Translations under genes and position numbers: made by a program
Source: an uncultured Lachnospiraceae bacterium
GTDB taxonomy: Bacteria > Bacillota > Clostridia > Lachnospirales > Lachnospiraceae
Assembly (NCBI GenBank): GCA_910585215.1
Contig: CAJUDQ010000016.1
Location: 25,292 to 67,298 of the forward strand
Length of the DNA stretch: 42,007 bases
Direction of reading: 5' to 3'
Part shown: positions 1 to 9,279 of the stretch, piece by piece
Layout of the letters: each line of letters opens with the position of its first letter
Position numbering within the stretch: position 1 is the first letter of the stretch
The notes under the pieces: model-generated
What the model was told of the DNA's origin: nothing
The model's database searches: none
What the model saw: only the letters and a program-made list of their open reading frames with translations

Positions 1-33
1 ATAGGTAAAAATTTTTAATTCTGGAGGAAAACT

Positions 34-537
34 ATGACTGCAAATGAATTAACCACAACTGAAGTGATTGGAAATGTATTTGATATGATAGGAAAACAAT
101 GGATGCTTGTGGGCGCTGAAAAGAAGGGTAAAATAAATGCCATGACTGCATCCTGGGGAGGCCTTGGTGTAATGTGGGGCAAAAATGTAGCCTTTGTATT
201 TATCCGCGAAACAAGATATACCAAAGAATTTGTAGATAACGAAGAAACATTTTCTCTTTCGTTTTTTGGGGAAGAGAAACGGGAAATGCTTGGATATATG
301 GGAAAGGTATCTGGAAGGGATGAAGATAAAATAGAGAAAAGCAATCTTCACCCGACACTGCAAAATGGCGCACCTGTTTTTGCGGAGGCAGAACTTACTC
401 TTGTCTGCCGAAAGATGTATACACAGGATATGAAAGAGGAATGTTTTACAGACAAAGAGGCAGTAAAGAAATGGTATGACGGTGGAAATTATCACACAAT
501 GTATGTTGCGGAAATTATAGATGTGATTCAAAAATAG
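34..537 (+). CDS. flavin reductase family protein (flavoredoxin-like)
   Basis: A 167-residue protein of the FMN-binding split-barrel family (flavin reductase/flavoredoxin type), probably a cytoplasmic flavoprotein that moves electrons between a nicotinamide or ferredoxin donor and flavin. The N-terminal half carries the pattern typical of the group: a TASWGG stretch near residues 35-40, then a hydrophobic strand (NVAFVFIRETRYT) and the FSLSFF strand with a downstream GKVSGRD segment. A GGAGG ribosome binding site at 23-27 lies 6 bases before the ATG, so the start is secure. It stands alone, with 171 bases before the next gene. The physiological partner cannot be told from sequence; small members of this family are often called flavoredoxins without biochemical support. 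Confidence 0.8.
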   Translation: MTANELTTTEVIGNVFDMIGKQWMLVGAEKKGKINAMTASWGGLGVMWGKNVAFVFIRETRYTKEFVDNEETFSLSFFGEEKREMLGYMGKVSGRDEDKIEKSNLHPTLQNGAPVFAEAELTLVCRKMYTQDMKEECFTDKEAVKKWYDGGNYHTMYVAEIIDVIQK

Positions 538-708
538 TTGAAAATTATAAATAATATTTTCGGTGTCAAGCGCTTTTAAGTAGAAAATATCTATTTCAAG
601 TAAAGCTGAGCAGTGGCAGTTCACTGATATATTAGAAACAAGAAAAAAGTGGTAAACTGAAAAAAGAAAGAAAAGGATTTATTGACTTTTTGGAAAGGAA
701 TAAAAGTT
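538..708. other. intergenic, no recognised feature
   Basis: 171 AT-rich bases between the flavin reductase gene and the alpha-galactosidase gene. I see no convincing terminator and no promoter better than scattered AT-rich hexamers. The ribosome binding site of the next gene (GGAAAGGA, 692-699) lies at its right end. Confidence 0.4.
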
Positions 709-2898
709 ATGAGTATTACATTTGATGAAAAAGAGAAGGTATTTCACCTCACAACGAAAAATACTAGTTATATTATGAAGGTGGCAAAGGAGAAGTATCT
801 TTCTCATGTATATTGGGGTAAAAAAATAAAAACTCCTGATATGGAAAATGCACAATTAAACAGAGCCACTTGTTTTGATGCAGTACCAGATAAGAAAGAC
901 AGAAGCTATTCTCTTAATTTTGTATGTCAGGAATATCCTACAGGAGGTGGTACTGACTATCGTGTTCCGGCAATACAGGCAGTATTTTCAGATGGCAGCA
1001 GAGCAGTAGAGTTTATTTATGACAGTTATAAAATCACTTCCGGCAAGCCGAAGTTAAAAGGGCTTCCAGCAACCTACATTGAAGAGAATGCAGAGGCAGA
1101 TACGCTTGAGATTGTACTGACAGATACATTAAAAAGCATAAAAGCTGTACTTATGTATACCGCTTACAATGAAATTGATGTCATTACAAGAAGCGTACGG
1201 ATTATCAATGAAAGCCCAGAACAAATTCTGCTTGAAAAGGTAATGAGTGCAAGCGTGGATTATGAAACCTCTGATTACGATTTTGTGGAATTGTCTGGTG
1301 CATGGGGCAGGGAAAGACATATTGAAAGGAATCCTTTAAGAAGTGGCATCCAGTCGATAGAAAGCAGACGCGGGGCATCCAGTCATCAGTTAAATCCGTT
1401 TTTTGCACTGGCATCAAAAAATGCCAATGAAGAATATGGCGAAGTATATGGATTTAATCTTGTATACAGTGGAAATTTTACTGCCGGTGTGGAGGTAGAC
1501 CAGCTGTTTAAGGCGAGAGCCTATATAGGAATCAATGATTATGATTTTTCATGGCTGCTTGAAAGTGGAGAAAGCTTTCAGGCTCCAGAAGCAGTAATGG
1601 TATATTCTTCTCACGGATTTGGAGAAATGTCAAGGACTTATCACAGAATTTATCGAAAGAGACTGGTGCGCGGAAAATACAGAGATGCTGTAAGGCCGAT
1701 TCTGGCAAATAACTGGGAAGCTACGTATTTTGACTTTAATGAAGAAAAGATATTAGAGCTTGCAAAGACTGCTTCCGAGCTTGGTATTGAGCTTCTGGTA
1801 CTTGACGACGGGTGGTTTGGAAAGAGAAACAGTGACAACTGTTCTCTTGGAGACTGGTATGCCGATAAAGAAAAGCTGCCTGACGGCATTGGCGGACTGG
1901 CAAAAAAAGTAAAGGAATACGGGATTTTATTCGGCCTCTGGTTTGAGCCGGAAATGGTTTCACCAGATAGCGACCTGTACAGAGCACATCCAGATTGGTG
2001 TATTCATATACCAAAACGGGAACGGACCGAATGTAGAAATCAGCTTACTCTTGATTTGAGCAGAGAGGATGTCTGTGAATATATTATAAGCGCTGTCTCT
2101 GGGGTGCTTGACGAGGCGGAGATTGACTATGTAAAATGGGATATGAACCGACATATGAGTGAGCTTGGCTCTGCAGGACTTTCACCGGAAAGACAGAAGG
2201 AAATGTCTCACAGATATATGCTTGGACTGTATCATGTAATGGAAGAAATTGTATCGAGACATCCTGATGTTTTATTTGAAAGTTGTTCCGGCGGAGGTGG
2301 AAGATTTGACCCGGGCATGCTTTATTATATGCCGCAGACATGGACCAGTGACGATACAGATGCTGTAGAACGCCTGTATATTCAATATGGAACAAGTCTT
2401 GCATACCCTGTCAGTGCCATGGGCTGTCATGTATCAGCAGTTCCAAATCATCAGGCACACAGGATAACATCACTTTCTATGCGTGGAGATGTGGCAATGA
2501 GTGGAAACTTTGGATATGAACTGGACCTTACAGCTTTTACAGAAGAAGAGAAAGAAGAGGTTAAAACACAGATAAAACAGTATAAGGATTTGAGAACCTT
2601 TATTCAGTCAGGGGATATGTACCGTCTGCAAAGCCCGTTTGAAGGAAATACAACGGCGTGGCAGTTTATCTCAGAAGACGGAAAAGATATATTTGCAGCA
2701 TATTTCAGGATTCTCTGTGAAGTAAATGGCGGAATTTCAAGAATGAAATTTACCGCACTGGATACCGATGCAGTATATGAGATTCTGGGAGACGGCCAGG
2801 GAAAGCGTTATTCGGGAGATGAACTGATGAATATCGGATTGACTGTGGACCTCTGGGGAGATTTTAACAGTCGGACATGGAGGCTTAGAAAGGTATAA
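709..2898 (+). CDS. alpha-galactosidase, glycoside hydrolase family 36
   Basis: A 729-residue GH36 alpha-galactosidase that releases terminal alpha-1,6-galactose from raffinose-type sugars and galactomannan fragments. There is no signal peptide, so it acts in the cytoplasm on imported oligosaccharides. Visible motifs are LDDGWFG (about residues 365-371), the nucleophile in KWDMNR (Asp478) and the acid/base in SDDTDA (Asp548), with SCSGGGGRFD between them binding substrate. Length and catalytic positions fit the roughly 730-residue bacterial GH36 class. An in-frame TTG at 682 would extend the protein, but the ATG at 709 has GGAAAGGA about 9 bases upstream and matches the family N-terminus, so I use 709. 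It is a single gene with no adjacent transporter or regulator. Its substrates fit the plant-polysaccharide lifestyle suggested by the GH43 proteins downstream. Confidence 0.93.
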   Translation: MSITFDEKEKVFHLTTKNTSYIMKVAKEKYLSHVYWGKKIKTPDMENAQLNRATCFDAVPDKKDRSYSLNFVCQEYPTGGGTDYRVPAIQAVFSDGSRAVEFIYDSYKITSGKPKLKGLPATYIEENAEADTLEIVLTDTLKSIKAVLMYTAYNEIDVITRSVRIINESPEQILLEKVMSASVDYETSDYDFVELSGAWGRERHIERNPLRSGIQSIESRRGASSHQLNPFFALASKNANEEYGEVYGFNLVYSGNFTAGVEVDQLFKARAYIGINDYDFSWLLESGESFQAPEAVMVYSSHGFGEMSRTYHRIYRKRLVRGKYRDAVRPILANNWEATYFDFNEEKILELAKTASELGIELLVLDDGWFGKRNSDNCSLGDWYADKEKLPDGIGGLAKKVKEYGILFGLWFEPEMVSPDSDLYRAHPDWCIHIPKRERTECRNQLTLDLSREDVCEYIISAVSGVLDEAEIDYVKWDMNRHMSELGSAGLSPERQKEMSHRYMLGLYHVMEEIVSRHPDVLFESCSGGGGRFDPGMLYYMPQTWTSDDTDAVERLYIQYGTSLAYPVSAMGCHVSAVPNHQAHRITSLSMRGDVAMSGNFGYELDLTAFTEEEKEEVKTQIKQYKDLRTFIQSGDMYRLQSPFEGNTTAWQFISEDGKDIFAAYFRILCEVNGGISRMKFTALDTDAVYEILGDGQGKRYSGDELMNIGLTVDLWGDFNSRTWRLRKV

Positions 2899-2975
2899 CA
2901 GAAATTCAGTCACAAAAAGTTTATAAATCCGTTAAATTATATAGTTGAATAAACCCGTGATACGTGGTAAAATAT

Positions 2976-3038
2976 ATAAACATAATGCCTTATATGCCAT
3001 CAAACAAAGTTTGATGACCTGCACTGCATTATGTTTAT
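2976..3038. repeat. nested inverted repeat upstream of secA
   Basis: An outer perfect 13-base inverted repeat (ATAAACATAATGC at 2976-2988, complement at 3026-3038) encloses an inner perfect 8-base hairpin (CATCAAAC at 2998-3005, loop AAA, GTTTGATG at 3009-3016). The segments between are mostly unpaired. A T-rich run follows on the + strand. It could be the terminator of the alpha-galactosidase gene, a structured secA leader, or a small mobile-element remnant. Sequence alone does not decide. Confidence 0.7.
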
Positions 3039-3076
3039 TTTTGTTTCTTAATCAATCGTATTGTTGGAGGATTAAA

Positions 3077-5650
3077 ATGGGATTAATTTCAAAAGTATTT
3101 GGTACATACAGTGATAGAGAAATCAAGCGTATTACGCCGATTGTAGATAAAATCTGCTCCATGAGGGACAAGATGATGGAGATGACCGATGAGCAGCTTC
3201 ATGATAAGACTGCAGAATTTAAGGAACGCTACGAAAAAGGTGAAACTCTGGATGACCTGCTGCCGGAGGCCTATGCAGTTGTCAGGGAGGCCGCCAGAAG
3301 AGTTTTAAAGACGGAGCATTACAGGGTTCAGCTTATGGGTGGTATTATTCTTCATCAGGGCCGTATTGCAGAAATGCGTACCGGTGAAGGAAAGACGCAG
3401 ACGTGTCTTCTTCCGGCATACTTAAATGCTCTTGCCGGTCAGGGCGTACATGTCGTAACTGTAAATGACTATCTGGCAAAGCGTGATGCGGAATGGATGG
3501 GGCAGGTTCACAAATTTCTGGGACTGACCGTCGGATGTATTTTAAACAGTATGGACAACAAGGAAAGAAAAGAAGCCTATGACTGTGACATTACGTATAT
3601 TACAAATAATGAGCTTGGATTTGATTATTTGAGAGATAATATGGTTATTTACAAAGAACAGATGGTGCAGCGCGGACTTCACTATGCAATTGTGGATGAG
3701 GTGGATTCTGTTTTGATTGATGAGGCGAGAACTCCTCTGATTATTTCCGGTCAGAGTGGAAAATCCACAAAGCTCTATGAAATGTGTGATATTCTTGCAA
3801 GACAGATGACGCAGGGAGAATATCACGAAATGACCAAAATGGATGTTCTGATGGGAGAATCCTTTGAGGAGTCAGGAGATTTTGTGGTAAATGAAAAGGA
3901 CAAATTTGTAAATCTTACCGCACAGGGCGTAGAAAAGGTAGAAAAATATTTTCATGTGGAGAACTATGCAGACCCTGATAATCTTGAACTTCAGCACAAT
4001 ATGTCCCTTGCATTAAAGGCAAATTATCTGATGTTTAAGGATAAGGACTATGTGGTAAATGAAGACGGTGAGGTTTTGATTGTCGATGAATTTACAGGAC
4101 GTATTATGCCGGGCAGACGTTTTTCTGACGGTCTTCATCAGGCAATTGAAGCAAAGGAGCATGTAAAAATCAAAAGAGAAAGCAAAACGCTTGCAACTAT
4201 TACATTTCAGAACTTTTTTAATAAATACGAAAAGAAGTCGGGAATGACCGGTACAGCGATTACAGAGGAGCAGGAGTTTCGCAATATTTATGGAATGGAT
4301 GTAGTCAGTATCCCGACCAATGTGCCGGTGGCAAGAATTGACAGAGACGATGCCGTATATAAGAGCAAAAAAGGAAAATTGAACGCTGTTGTCGAGGAAA
4401 TTAAGGCAAGTCAGGAAAAAGGGCAGCCGGTGCTTGTCGGTACAATTACCATAGAAGCATCCGAGGAATTAAGCAAACTTTTGACAAAGGCAGGCATTAA
4501 GCACAGAGTATTGAATGCAAAGTATCATGAAATGGAAGCGGAAATTGTCGCTGAAGCGGGGATTCACGGCAATGTTACCATTGCGACAAACATGGCAGGA
4601 CGTGGTACCGATATTAAGCTTGATGACGAGGCAAGAGCCGCCGGCGGTCTTAAAATTATCGGCACAGAGCGTCATGAATCAAGACGTATTGACAATCAGC
4701 TAAGAGGACGTTCCGGCCGTCAGGGAGACCCTGGAGAATCTATCTTTTTTATTTCTCTGGAAGATGATATTATGAGACTCTTCGGTTCGGAAAAGATGAT
4801 TGCTATTTTTAATGCAACCGGTATTGGAGAAAATGACAGAATTGAGCACAAGATGCTGTCAGGTGCGATAGAAAATGCGCAGAAGAAAATTGAAAACAAC
4901 AACTATGGAATCCGAAAGAATCTTCTTGACTATGATGCTGTCAATAATGACCAGAGAGAGATTATTTATAAGGAACGCCGCCGCGTGTTGGACGGAGAAA
5001 ATATGCGGGATGTAATTTATAAAATGATTACCGATGTAGTGGAACAGAAAGTGGATATGGTGGCAACTGATGACCAGCCGGCAACAGAATGGAATATGAA
5101 GGAATTAAACGAGCTTCTTCTTCCAGTAATTCCTATTGCACCTGTGCTGTTTGATGAAGAGGAAGCAAAGGATATGACTGTGGCAAAGCTTAAACAGAAG
5201 CTGAAAGAGGAGTCTGTTCACAAATATGAGGAGAAGGAAGCAGAATTTCCAGAGGCAGAACAGATTCGAGAAGTGGAAAGAATTATTCTATTGAAGGTAA
5301 TTGACCGCAGATGGATGGACCATATTGATGACATGGACCAGCTTCGTCAGGGCATTGGCCTGCGTGCACTAGGTCAGAGAGACCCTGTTTCCGAGTATCG
5401 AATTGCGGGCTTTGAAATGTTTGAGGATATGGAACAGGGAATTATGGAAGATACTGTAAAATCGCTTATGCATGTTCAGATTCAGCAGAAGATAGAGAGA
5501 GAGCAGGTAGCCAAAGTAACTGGCACAAATAAAGATGAATCTGCAGTCAGGGCACCGAAAAAGAGGGAAGAAAAGAAGATTTATCCAAATGACCCTTGTC
5601 CATGCGGTTCAGGAAAGAAATACAAGCAGTGCTGTATGAGAAAAGTGTAA
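3077..5650 (+). CDS. secA: protein translocase ATPase SecA
   Basis: An 857-residue SecA, the ATPase motor that pushes unfolded preproteins through the SecYEG channel. Visible features: the N-terminal GLISKVFGTYSDREIKRI helix; Walker A MRTGEGKT (Lys106); Walker B DEVDS (207-211); ATNMAGRGTDIKL and GTERHESRRIDNQLRGRSGRQGDPG of the second nucleotide-binding fold; and a C-terminal zinc-binding SEC-C motif (CPCGSGKKYKQCC) used for lipid and SecB-type contacts. The frame stays open upstream to 2945, but that extension runs through an inverted repeat and has no family match. The ATG at 3077 follows TTGGAGG and gives the standard N-terminus. prfB follows after 50 bases, a common Firmicutes order. The two giant exported GH43 proteins in this window would be Sec clients. 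Confidence 0.98.
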   Translation: MGLISKVFGTYSDREIKRITPIVDKICSMRDKMMEMTDEQLHDKTAEFKERYEKGETLDDLLPEAYAVVREAARRVLKTEHYRVQLMGGIILHQGRIAEMRTGEGKTQTCLLPAYLNALAGQGVHVVTVNDYLAKRDAEWMGQVHKFLGLTVGCILNSMDNKERKEAYDCDITYITNNELGFDYLRDNMVIYKEQMVQRGLHYAIVDEVDSVLIDEARTPLIISGQSGKSTKLYEMCDILARQMTQGEYHEMTKMDVLMGESFEESGDFVVNEKDKFVNLTAQGVEKVEKYFHVENYADPDNLELQHNMSLALKANYLMFKDKDYVVNEDGEVLIVDEFTGRIMPGRRFSDGLHQAIEAKEHVKIKRESKTLATITFQNFFNKYEKKSGMTGTAITEEQEFRNIYGMDVVSIPTNVPVARIDRDDAVYKSKKGKLNAVVEEIKASQEKGQPVLVGTITIEASEELSKLLTKAGIKHRVLNAKYHEMEAEIVAEAGIHGNVTIATNMAGRGTDIKLDDEARAAGGLKIIGTERHESRRIDNQLRGRSGRQGDPGESIFFISLEDDIMRLFGSEKMIAIFNATGIGENDRIEHKMLSGAIENAQKKIENNNYGIRKNLLDYDAVNNDQREIIYKERRRVLDGENMRDVIYKMITDVVEQKVDMVATDDQPATEWNMKELNELLLPVIPIAPVLFDEEEAKDMTVAKLKQKLKEESVHKYEEKEAEFPEAEQIREVERIILLKVIDRRWMDHIDDMDQLRQGIGLRALGQRDPVSEYRIAGFEMFEDMEQGIMEDTVKSLMHVQIQQKIEREQVAKVTGTNKDESAVRAPKKREEKKIYPNDPCPCGSGKKYKQCCMRKV

Positions 5651-5700
5651 GTTTATTTTGTACAGGCAGCTTTAAAAATATAAAAAAAGGAAGTGATTTT

Positions 5701-6820
5701 GTGGTAGAATTAGACCAGTTTAAATTTACTTTAAACAACTATGAAGGCCCATTAGAAGAACTGAGGGATTCACTTTGACCTCGACAATAAGGAAATGAGG
5801 ATCAATGAATTATCGAGAAAAATGGAAGAACCGGATTTCTGGGACAGTCCTGAAAAAGCGGGACATCAGACCAGAGAATTAAATGCGCTGAAAAATACAA
5901 AACAGAGCTTTCATGATTTGGAAACCTTATATGAAGACGCACGCACTCTGCTCGAAATGGGATATGAAGAGCAGGACGAATCTCTGATTTTGGAGGTTAA
6001 AGATGCAGTGGCTGCCTTTGTAGCTGCTTATGAGGAACTCAGAATTACCACACTGCTGTCGGGAGAATATGACAGAGATGATGCGATATTGACTCTTCAT
6101 GCAGGAGCCGGCGGTACGGAAAGCTGTGACTGGGCGTCCATGCTTTACCGAATGTATACAAGGTGGGCGGAAAAGAAAGGGTTTACCTGTGAGGTAATTG
6201 ATTTTCTGGAAGGCGATGAAGCAGGCTATAAATCAGTTACCGTGTTAATCAAGGGTGAAAATGCTTACGGTTATCTGAAAAGTGAAAGCGGCGTTCATCG
6301 ACTTGTGAGGATATCACCATTTAACGCTGCAGGAAAACGTCAGACCTCATTTGTTTCCTGTGATGTTATGCCGGATATTGATGAGGATATAGATATTGAG
6401 ATTAACGAAGATGATTTGAAAATTGATACGTATCGTTCGAGTGGTGCAGGCGGACAGCATATTAATAAAACTTCATCTGCAGTACGTATTACGCATCTTC
6501 CTACCGGAATTGTGGTACAGTGCCAGAATGAGCGCTCACAGTTTCAGAATAAGGATATGTGTATGAAAATGTTGAAGGCTCAGCTTTACTTAAAGGCAAA
6601 AAAAGAAAATGAAGAAAAGATATCAGGTATACGTGGTGAGGTATCAGATAACGGATGGGGAAGTCAGATACGTTCGTATGTGTTACAGCCGTACACTATG
6701 ATAAAAGACCACCGGACAAATGAAGAAACAGGAAATGTTCAGAGCGTGCTGGATGGAGAAATTGATTTGTTTATCAATGCATATTTAAAGTTTATCAACT
6801 CCGGAAAACAGGACAGTTAG
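5701..6820 (+). CDS. prfB: peptide chain release factor 2 (programmed +1 frameshift)
   Basis: Release factor 2 reads UGA and UAA stop codons and triggers peptide release on the ribosome. The reading frame starts at GTG 5701 after AGGAAGTG and runs 25 codons to CTT TGA (TGA at 5776-5778). A +1 shift onto GAC at 5777 then opens the main frame to 6820, giving 372 residues. AGGG upstream of CTT sits at the usual place for the stimulatory Shine-Dalgarno-like element. After joining, the SPF stop-codon recognition tripeptide falls at about residues 205-207 and GGQ (GAGGQHINKT) at 250-252, as in other RF2 proteins. The frameshift is autoregulatory: low RF2 lets ribosomes pause at the internal UGA and slip. 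Coordinates cover both segments; the joined form skips base 5776. Confidence 0.97.
5773..5779 (+). promoter_or_regulatory. RF2 programmed +1 frameshift site
   Basis: CTT TGA C, with AGGG at 5764-5767 serving as the internal Shine-Dalgarno-like stimulator. The spacing resembles the well-known prfB site. Frame 1 stops at the TGA and the +1 frame continues with GAC CTC GAC. Confidence 0.95.
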
Positions 6821-6881
6821 GGAAAAATAATCAGACAGTAAATTGATTAAGCGTCAAGATTATGATAAAAGGAGAAAAATT

Positions 6882-7337
6882 ATGGAGGAAATGAAGCCTG
6901 TAGTATTTAAACTGGATAATGAAAATTATGGAGTAGACATTAATCTGGTACAGGGAATCGAAAAGGAACAACAGATTGTACGAGTTCCGAATACAGTAAA
7001 TTATATCAAGGGAATTATTAATTTAAGGGGTGAAATTATCCCTGTTTATGACCTCAGAGCGAAATTTGGTCTTCCTCAATCGTCAAGGGAGGAAAGGCAG
7101 TATATTATTGTGAGAGTAAAAAGTTCAAAGATAGCACTGGAAGTAGATGGTGTGAAGGAAATACATGATGTGGACGAAAAGGACCTTTTTAATGTTCCGC
7201 CAATTGTAATTAGTGATGATACAAGATATCTGCAGAAGGTAATTAAAAGTGAAGATACCCTGATTGTGTTGATTAATGTAGATTACCTTCTTTCTGATGA
7301 AGAACTGGAAAAGATTGACGAAATGGTCAAGCAGTAA
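6882..7337 (+). CDS. cheW: CheW-like chemotaxis coupling protein
   Basis: A 151-residue single-domain CheW protein, the scaffold that links methyl-accepting chemoreceptors to the CheA kinase at the membrane. The sequence shows the CheW fold: FKLDNENYGVDI near the N-terminus, IVRVPNTVNYIKGIINLRGEIIPVYDLR in the middle and a C-terminal LIVLINVDYLL strand. The ATG at 6882 has AAAGGAG upstream; the frame is open back to a TTG at 6843 without a better site. No other che or fla genes are adjacent, so it is an orphan or accessory CheW in this window. It is the main evidence for motility. An imperfect stem (7347-7373) with no T run follows the stop codon. Confidence 0.93.
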   Translation: MEEMKPVVFKLDNENYGVDINLVQGIEKEQQIVRVPNTVNYIKGIINLRGEIIPVYDLRAKFGLPQSSREERQYIIVRVKSSKIALEVDGVKEIHDVDEKDLFNVPPIVISDDTRYLQKVIKSEDTLIVLINVDYLLSDEELEKIDEMVKQ

Positions 7338-7429
7338 ATGCTTAGCGGTAACTATTAGTGGCAACTAGTTATCGGTATATGATGACAGTATGTGATTAAG
7401 CAGTGGGAAAGTTTTGTGGAGCAGACAAA

Positions 7430-7876
7430 ATGGGAGAAAAAGAGAATCAAAAGTATTATCTGATAAAGCAGAAGGCAGTACCGGAAGTTTTGCTCAAAGT
7501 AATAGAGGCAAAACGTCTTTTAGAGTCGGAAAAAGTTATGACGATTCAGGAAGCAGCAGAAAAGGTAGGGCTTAGCAGAAGTTCTTTTTATAAATATAAG
7601 GATGATATTTTTCCGTTTCATGAAAATGTAAAGGGCAGAACAGTTACTTTTGTGCTGCAGATGGATGACCAGCCAGGGATGCTGTCGCAGGTATTGAAAA
7701 TTATTGCCTGTTATTCGGCAAATATTTTGACGATTCATCAGACAATTCCCATTAATGGAGTGGCATCCCTGACTTTAAGTGTGGAAATTCCGCCACATTT
7801 GGATATGTTATTGATGATGACGGAACTTGAACAGAAAGATGGCATACAATATGTAAAGATACTTGCAATGGGATAA
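7430..7876 (+). CDS. HTH/ACT domain protein (UPF0735, PheB-like)
   Basis: A 148-residue protein with two parts. Residues about 20-60 form a helix-turn-helix-like segment (MTIQEAAEKVGLSRSSFYKYKDDIFPF), and residues about 70-145 form an ACT amino-acid-sensing domain (VTFVLQMDDQPGMLSQVLKIIACYSANILTIHQTIP). This matches the UPF0735/PheB-like family, often found beside homoserine dehydrogenase genes. The role is not established; an amino-acid-responsive regulator of the next genes is the natural inference. Start choice: ATG 7430 has GGAG (7418-7421) eight bases upstream, whereas the in-frame GTG at 7403 does not. Confidence 0.82.
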   Translation: MGEKENQKYYLIKQKAVPEVLLKVIEAKRLLESEKVMTIQEAAEKVGLSRSSFYKYKDDIFPFHENVKGRTVTFVLQMDDQPGMLSQVLKIIACYSANILTIHQTIPINGVASLTLSVEIPPHLDMLLMMTELEQKDGIQYVKILAMG

Positions 7877-7912
7877 TGGCATGTAACAAATATTTGCAAT
7901 AAAAAAGATAGT

Positions 7913-7949
7913 TATAATATAAATAAGTACTTAAAATAACAGGTACTTA
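7913..7949 (+). promoter_or_regulatory. possible hom promoter -10 with inverted repeat
   Basis: A consensus -10 hexamer TATAAT (7913-7918) is followed closely by a 7-base inverted repeat, TAAGTAC (7924-7930) and GTACTTA (7943-7949), which would fall around the transcription start. No good -35 is seen at 16-18 bases. It is a candidate operator for the hom-apgM pair; the upstream ACT/HTH protein is an obvious but untested ligand-sensing partner. Confidence 0.35.
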
Positions 7950-8032
7950 TAATCTAATTAATTATAAAAATATCGGCAATGGAACGGTTTGCCATGAAGC
8001 AGATATAAAATAAAAAGGAGACAAGACAAAAA

Positions 8033-9247
8033 ATGATAAATATAGCTGTTTTAGGATACGGTACAGTAGGTTCTGGTGTTGTGGAAGTAATTACAACCAA
8101 TAAAGAAAGTATTGCAAAGCGAATCGGAGACGATATTAATATTAAATATGTCCTTGATTTAAGAGAATTTCCGAATTCTCCAATTGAAAAGATACTGGTA
8201 CATGATTTTGATACCATTGTAAATGATGAGGAAGTAGATATTGTCGTAGAGGCAATGGGTGGCACAAATCCGGCATATTCCTTTGCAAAAGCTTCTCTGG
8301 AGCATGGCAAAAGTTATTGTACTTCAAACAAAGAACTGGTGGCAAAATACGGACCGGAGCTTTTGAAGCTTTCCGAAAAAATGAATAAAAACTTTCTGTT
8401 TGAAGCCAGCGTAGGAGGAGGTATTCCAATTATCCGGCCATTAAATCAGTCGTTGACTGCAGATGAGATTATGGAAATCACAGGTATATTAAACGGTACG
8501 ACCAATTATATAATGACAAAGATGAGCAAGGAAGGGCTTGATTTTGACACTGTTTTAAAAGAGGCTCAGGAGCTTGGATATGCAGAGAGAAATCCGGAAG
8601 CAGATGTGGAAGGTTATGATGCCTGTCGTAAAATCGCAATTCTCACCTCTCTTGCATATGGACAGCATGTGGATTATGAAGATATTTATACAGAGGGAAT
8701 TACAAAGATTACAGATATTGATTTTAAATATGCTGCAAAGCTTGGCAAAGTAATTAAATTATTTGGAAAAAGCAGACGTGCAGGAGACAAATTTTTTGCA
8801 ATGGTAGCTCCATTTATGATTGATGACAATAATCCTCTATACAGCGTAAATGGTGTATTGAATGGAATTTTGGTAAAGGGCAACGTTCTTGGCGATGTGA
8901 TGTTTTATGGAAGCGGCGCAGGAAAACTGCCGACAGCAAGCGCAGTAGTATCGGATGTGGTAGATGCTGCAAAGCATAAAAATACACATATTATGCAGAT
9001 TTGGAGCAGCAAAAAGTTGGAGCTTTCCGATATTGCAGATGCAAAGAGCAGATTTTTTGTCAGAATATCAGGAAGTGCCGATATGAAAATGGAAGAAATC
9101 GCAGACCAGTTTGGTGAAGTAAAGCCTGTCAGTGTAGATGGAGTCACAGGTGAATTTGCATTTGTGACACAGGTAATGTCCGAAGCAGAATTTGAAAAGG
9201 CTGCAGAGGCGACAGAGGGCATTATTACAAGGATTCGAATGGAATAG
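8033..9247 (+). CDS. hom: homoserine dehydrogenase
   Basis: A 404-residue homoserine dehydrogenase that reduces aspartate semialdehyde to homoserine with NAD(P)H, the branch point to threonine and methionine. The N-terminus has the nucleotide-binding loop GYGTVGSGV. The catalytic region has SNKELVAKYG, the GGGIPIIRPL segment and the substrate-binding run GILNGTTNYIMTKM with NPEADVEGYDACRK. The C-terminal 70 residues (RFFVRISGSADMKMEEIADQFG onward) look like an ACT-type regulatory domain, suggesting threonine feedback. Length is slightly short but normal for Firmicutes. The ribosome binding site AAGGAG lies a rather long 12 bases before the ATG. It sits between the ACT/HTH gene and apgM, 32 bases upstream of the latter, and is probably cotranscribed with it. 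Confidence 0.96.
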   Translation: MINIAVLGYGTVGSGVVEVITTNKESIAKRIGDDINIKYVLDLREFPNSPIEKILVHDFDTIVNDEEVDIVVEAMGGTNPAYSFAKASLEHGKSYCTSNKELVAKYGPELLKLSEKMNKNFLFEASVGGGIPIIRPLNQSLTADEIMEITGILNGTTNYIMTKMSKEGLDFDTVLKEAQELGYAERNPEADVEGYDACRKIAILTSLAYGQHVDYEDIYTEGITKITDIDFKYAAKLGKVIKLFGKSRRAGDKFFAMVAPFMIDDNNPLYSVNGVLNGILVKGNVLGDVMFYGSGAGKLPTASAVVSDVVDAAKHKNTHIMQIWSSKKLELSDIADAKSRFFVRISGSADMKMEEIADQFGEVKPVSVDGVTGEFAFVTQVMSEAEFEKAAEATEGIITRIRME

Positions 9248-9279
9248 CTATAAATAGGAATAGGTGAGAAAGATAAGTT

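Noticed and set aside
2945..3076. 44-codon N-terminal extension of SecA, possibly a SecM-like arrest peptide
   Set aside because: The frame runs straight into secA, crosses a nested inverted repeat, lacks a ribosome binding site at its TTG and has no arrest motif I recognise. The ATG at 3077 has a good site and the family N-terminus.
5596..5778. Separate short gene overlapping the end of secA
   Set aside because: Its last 25 codons are the first part of prfB. The upstream part is the secA 3' end read in another frame.
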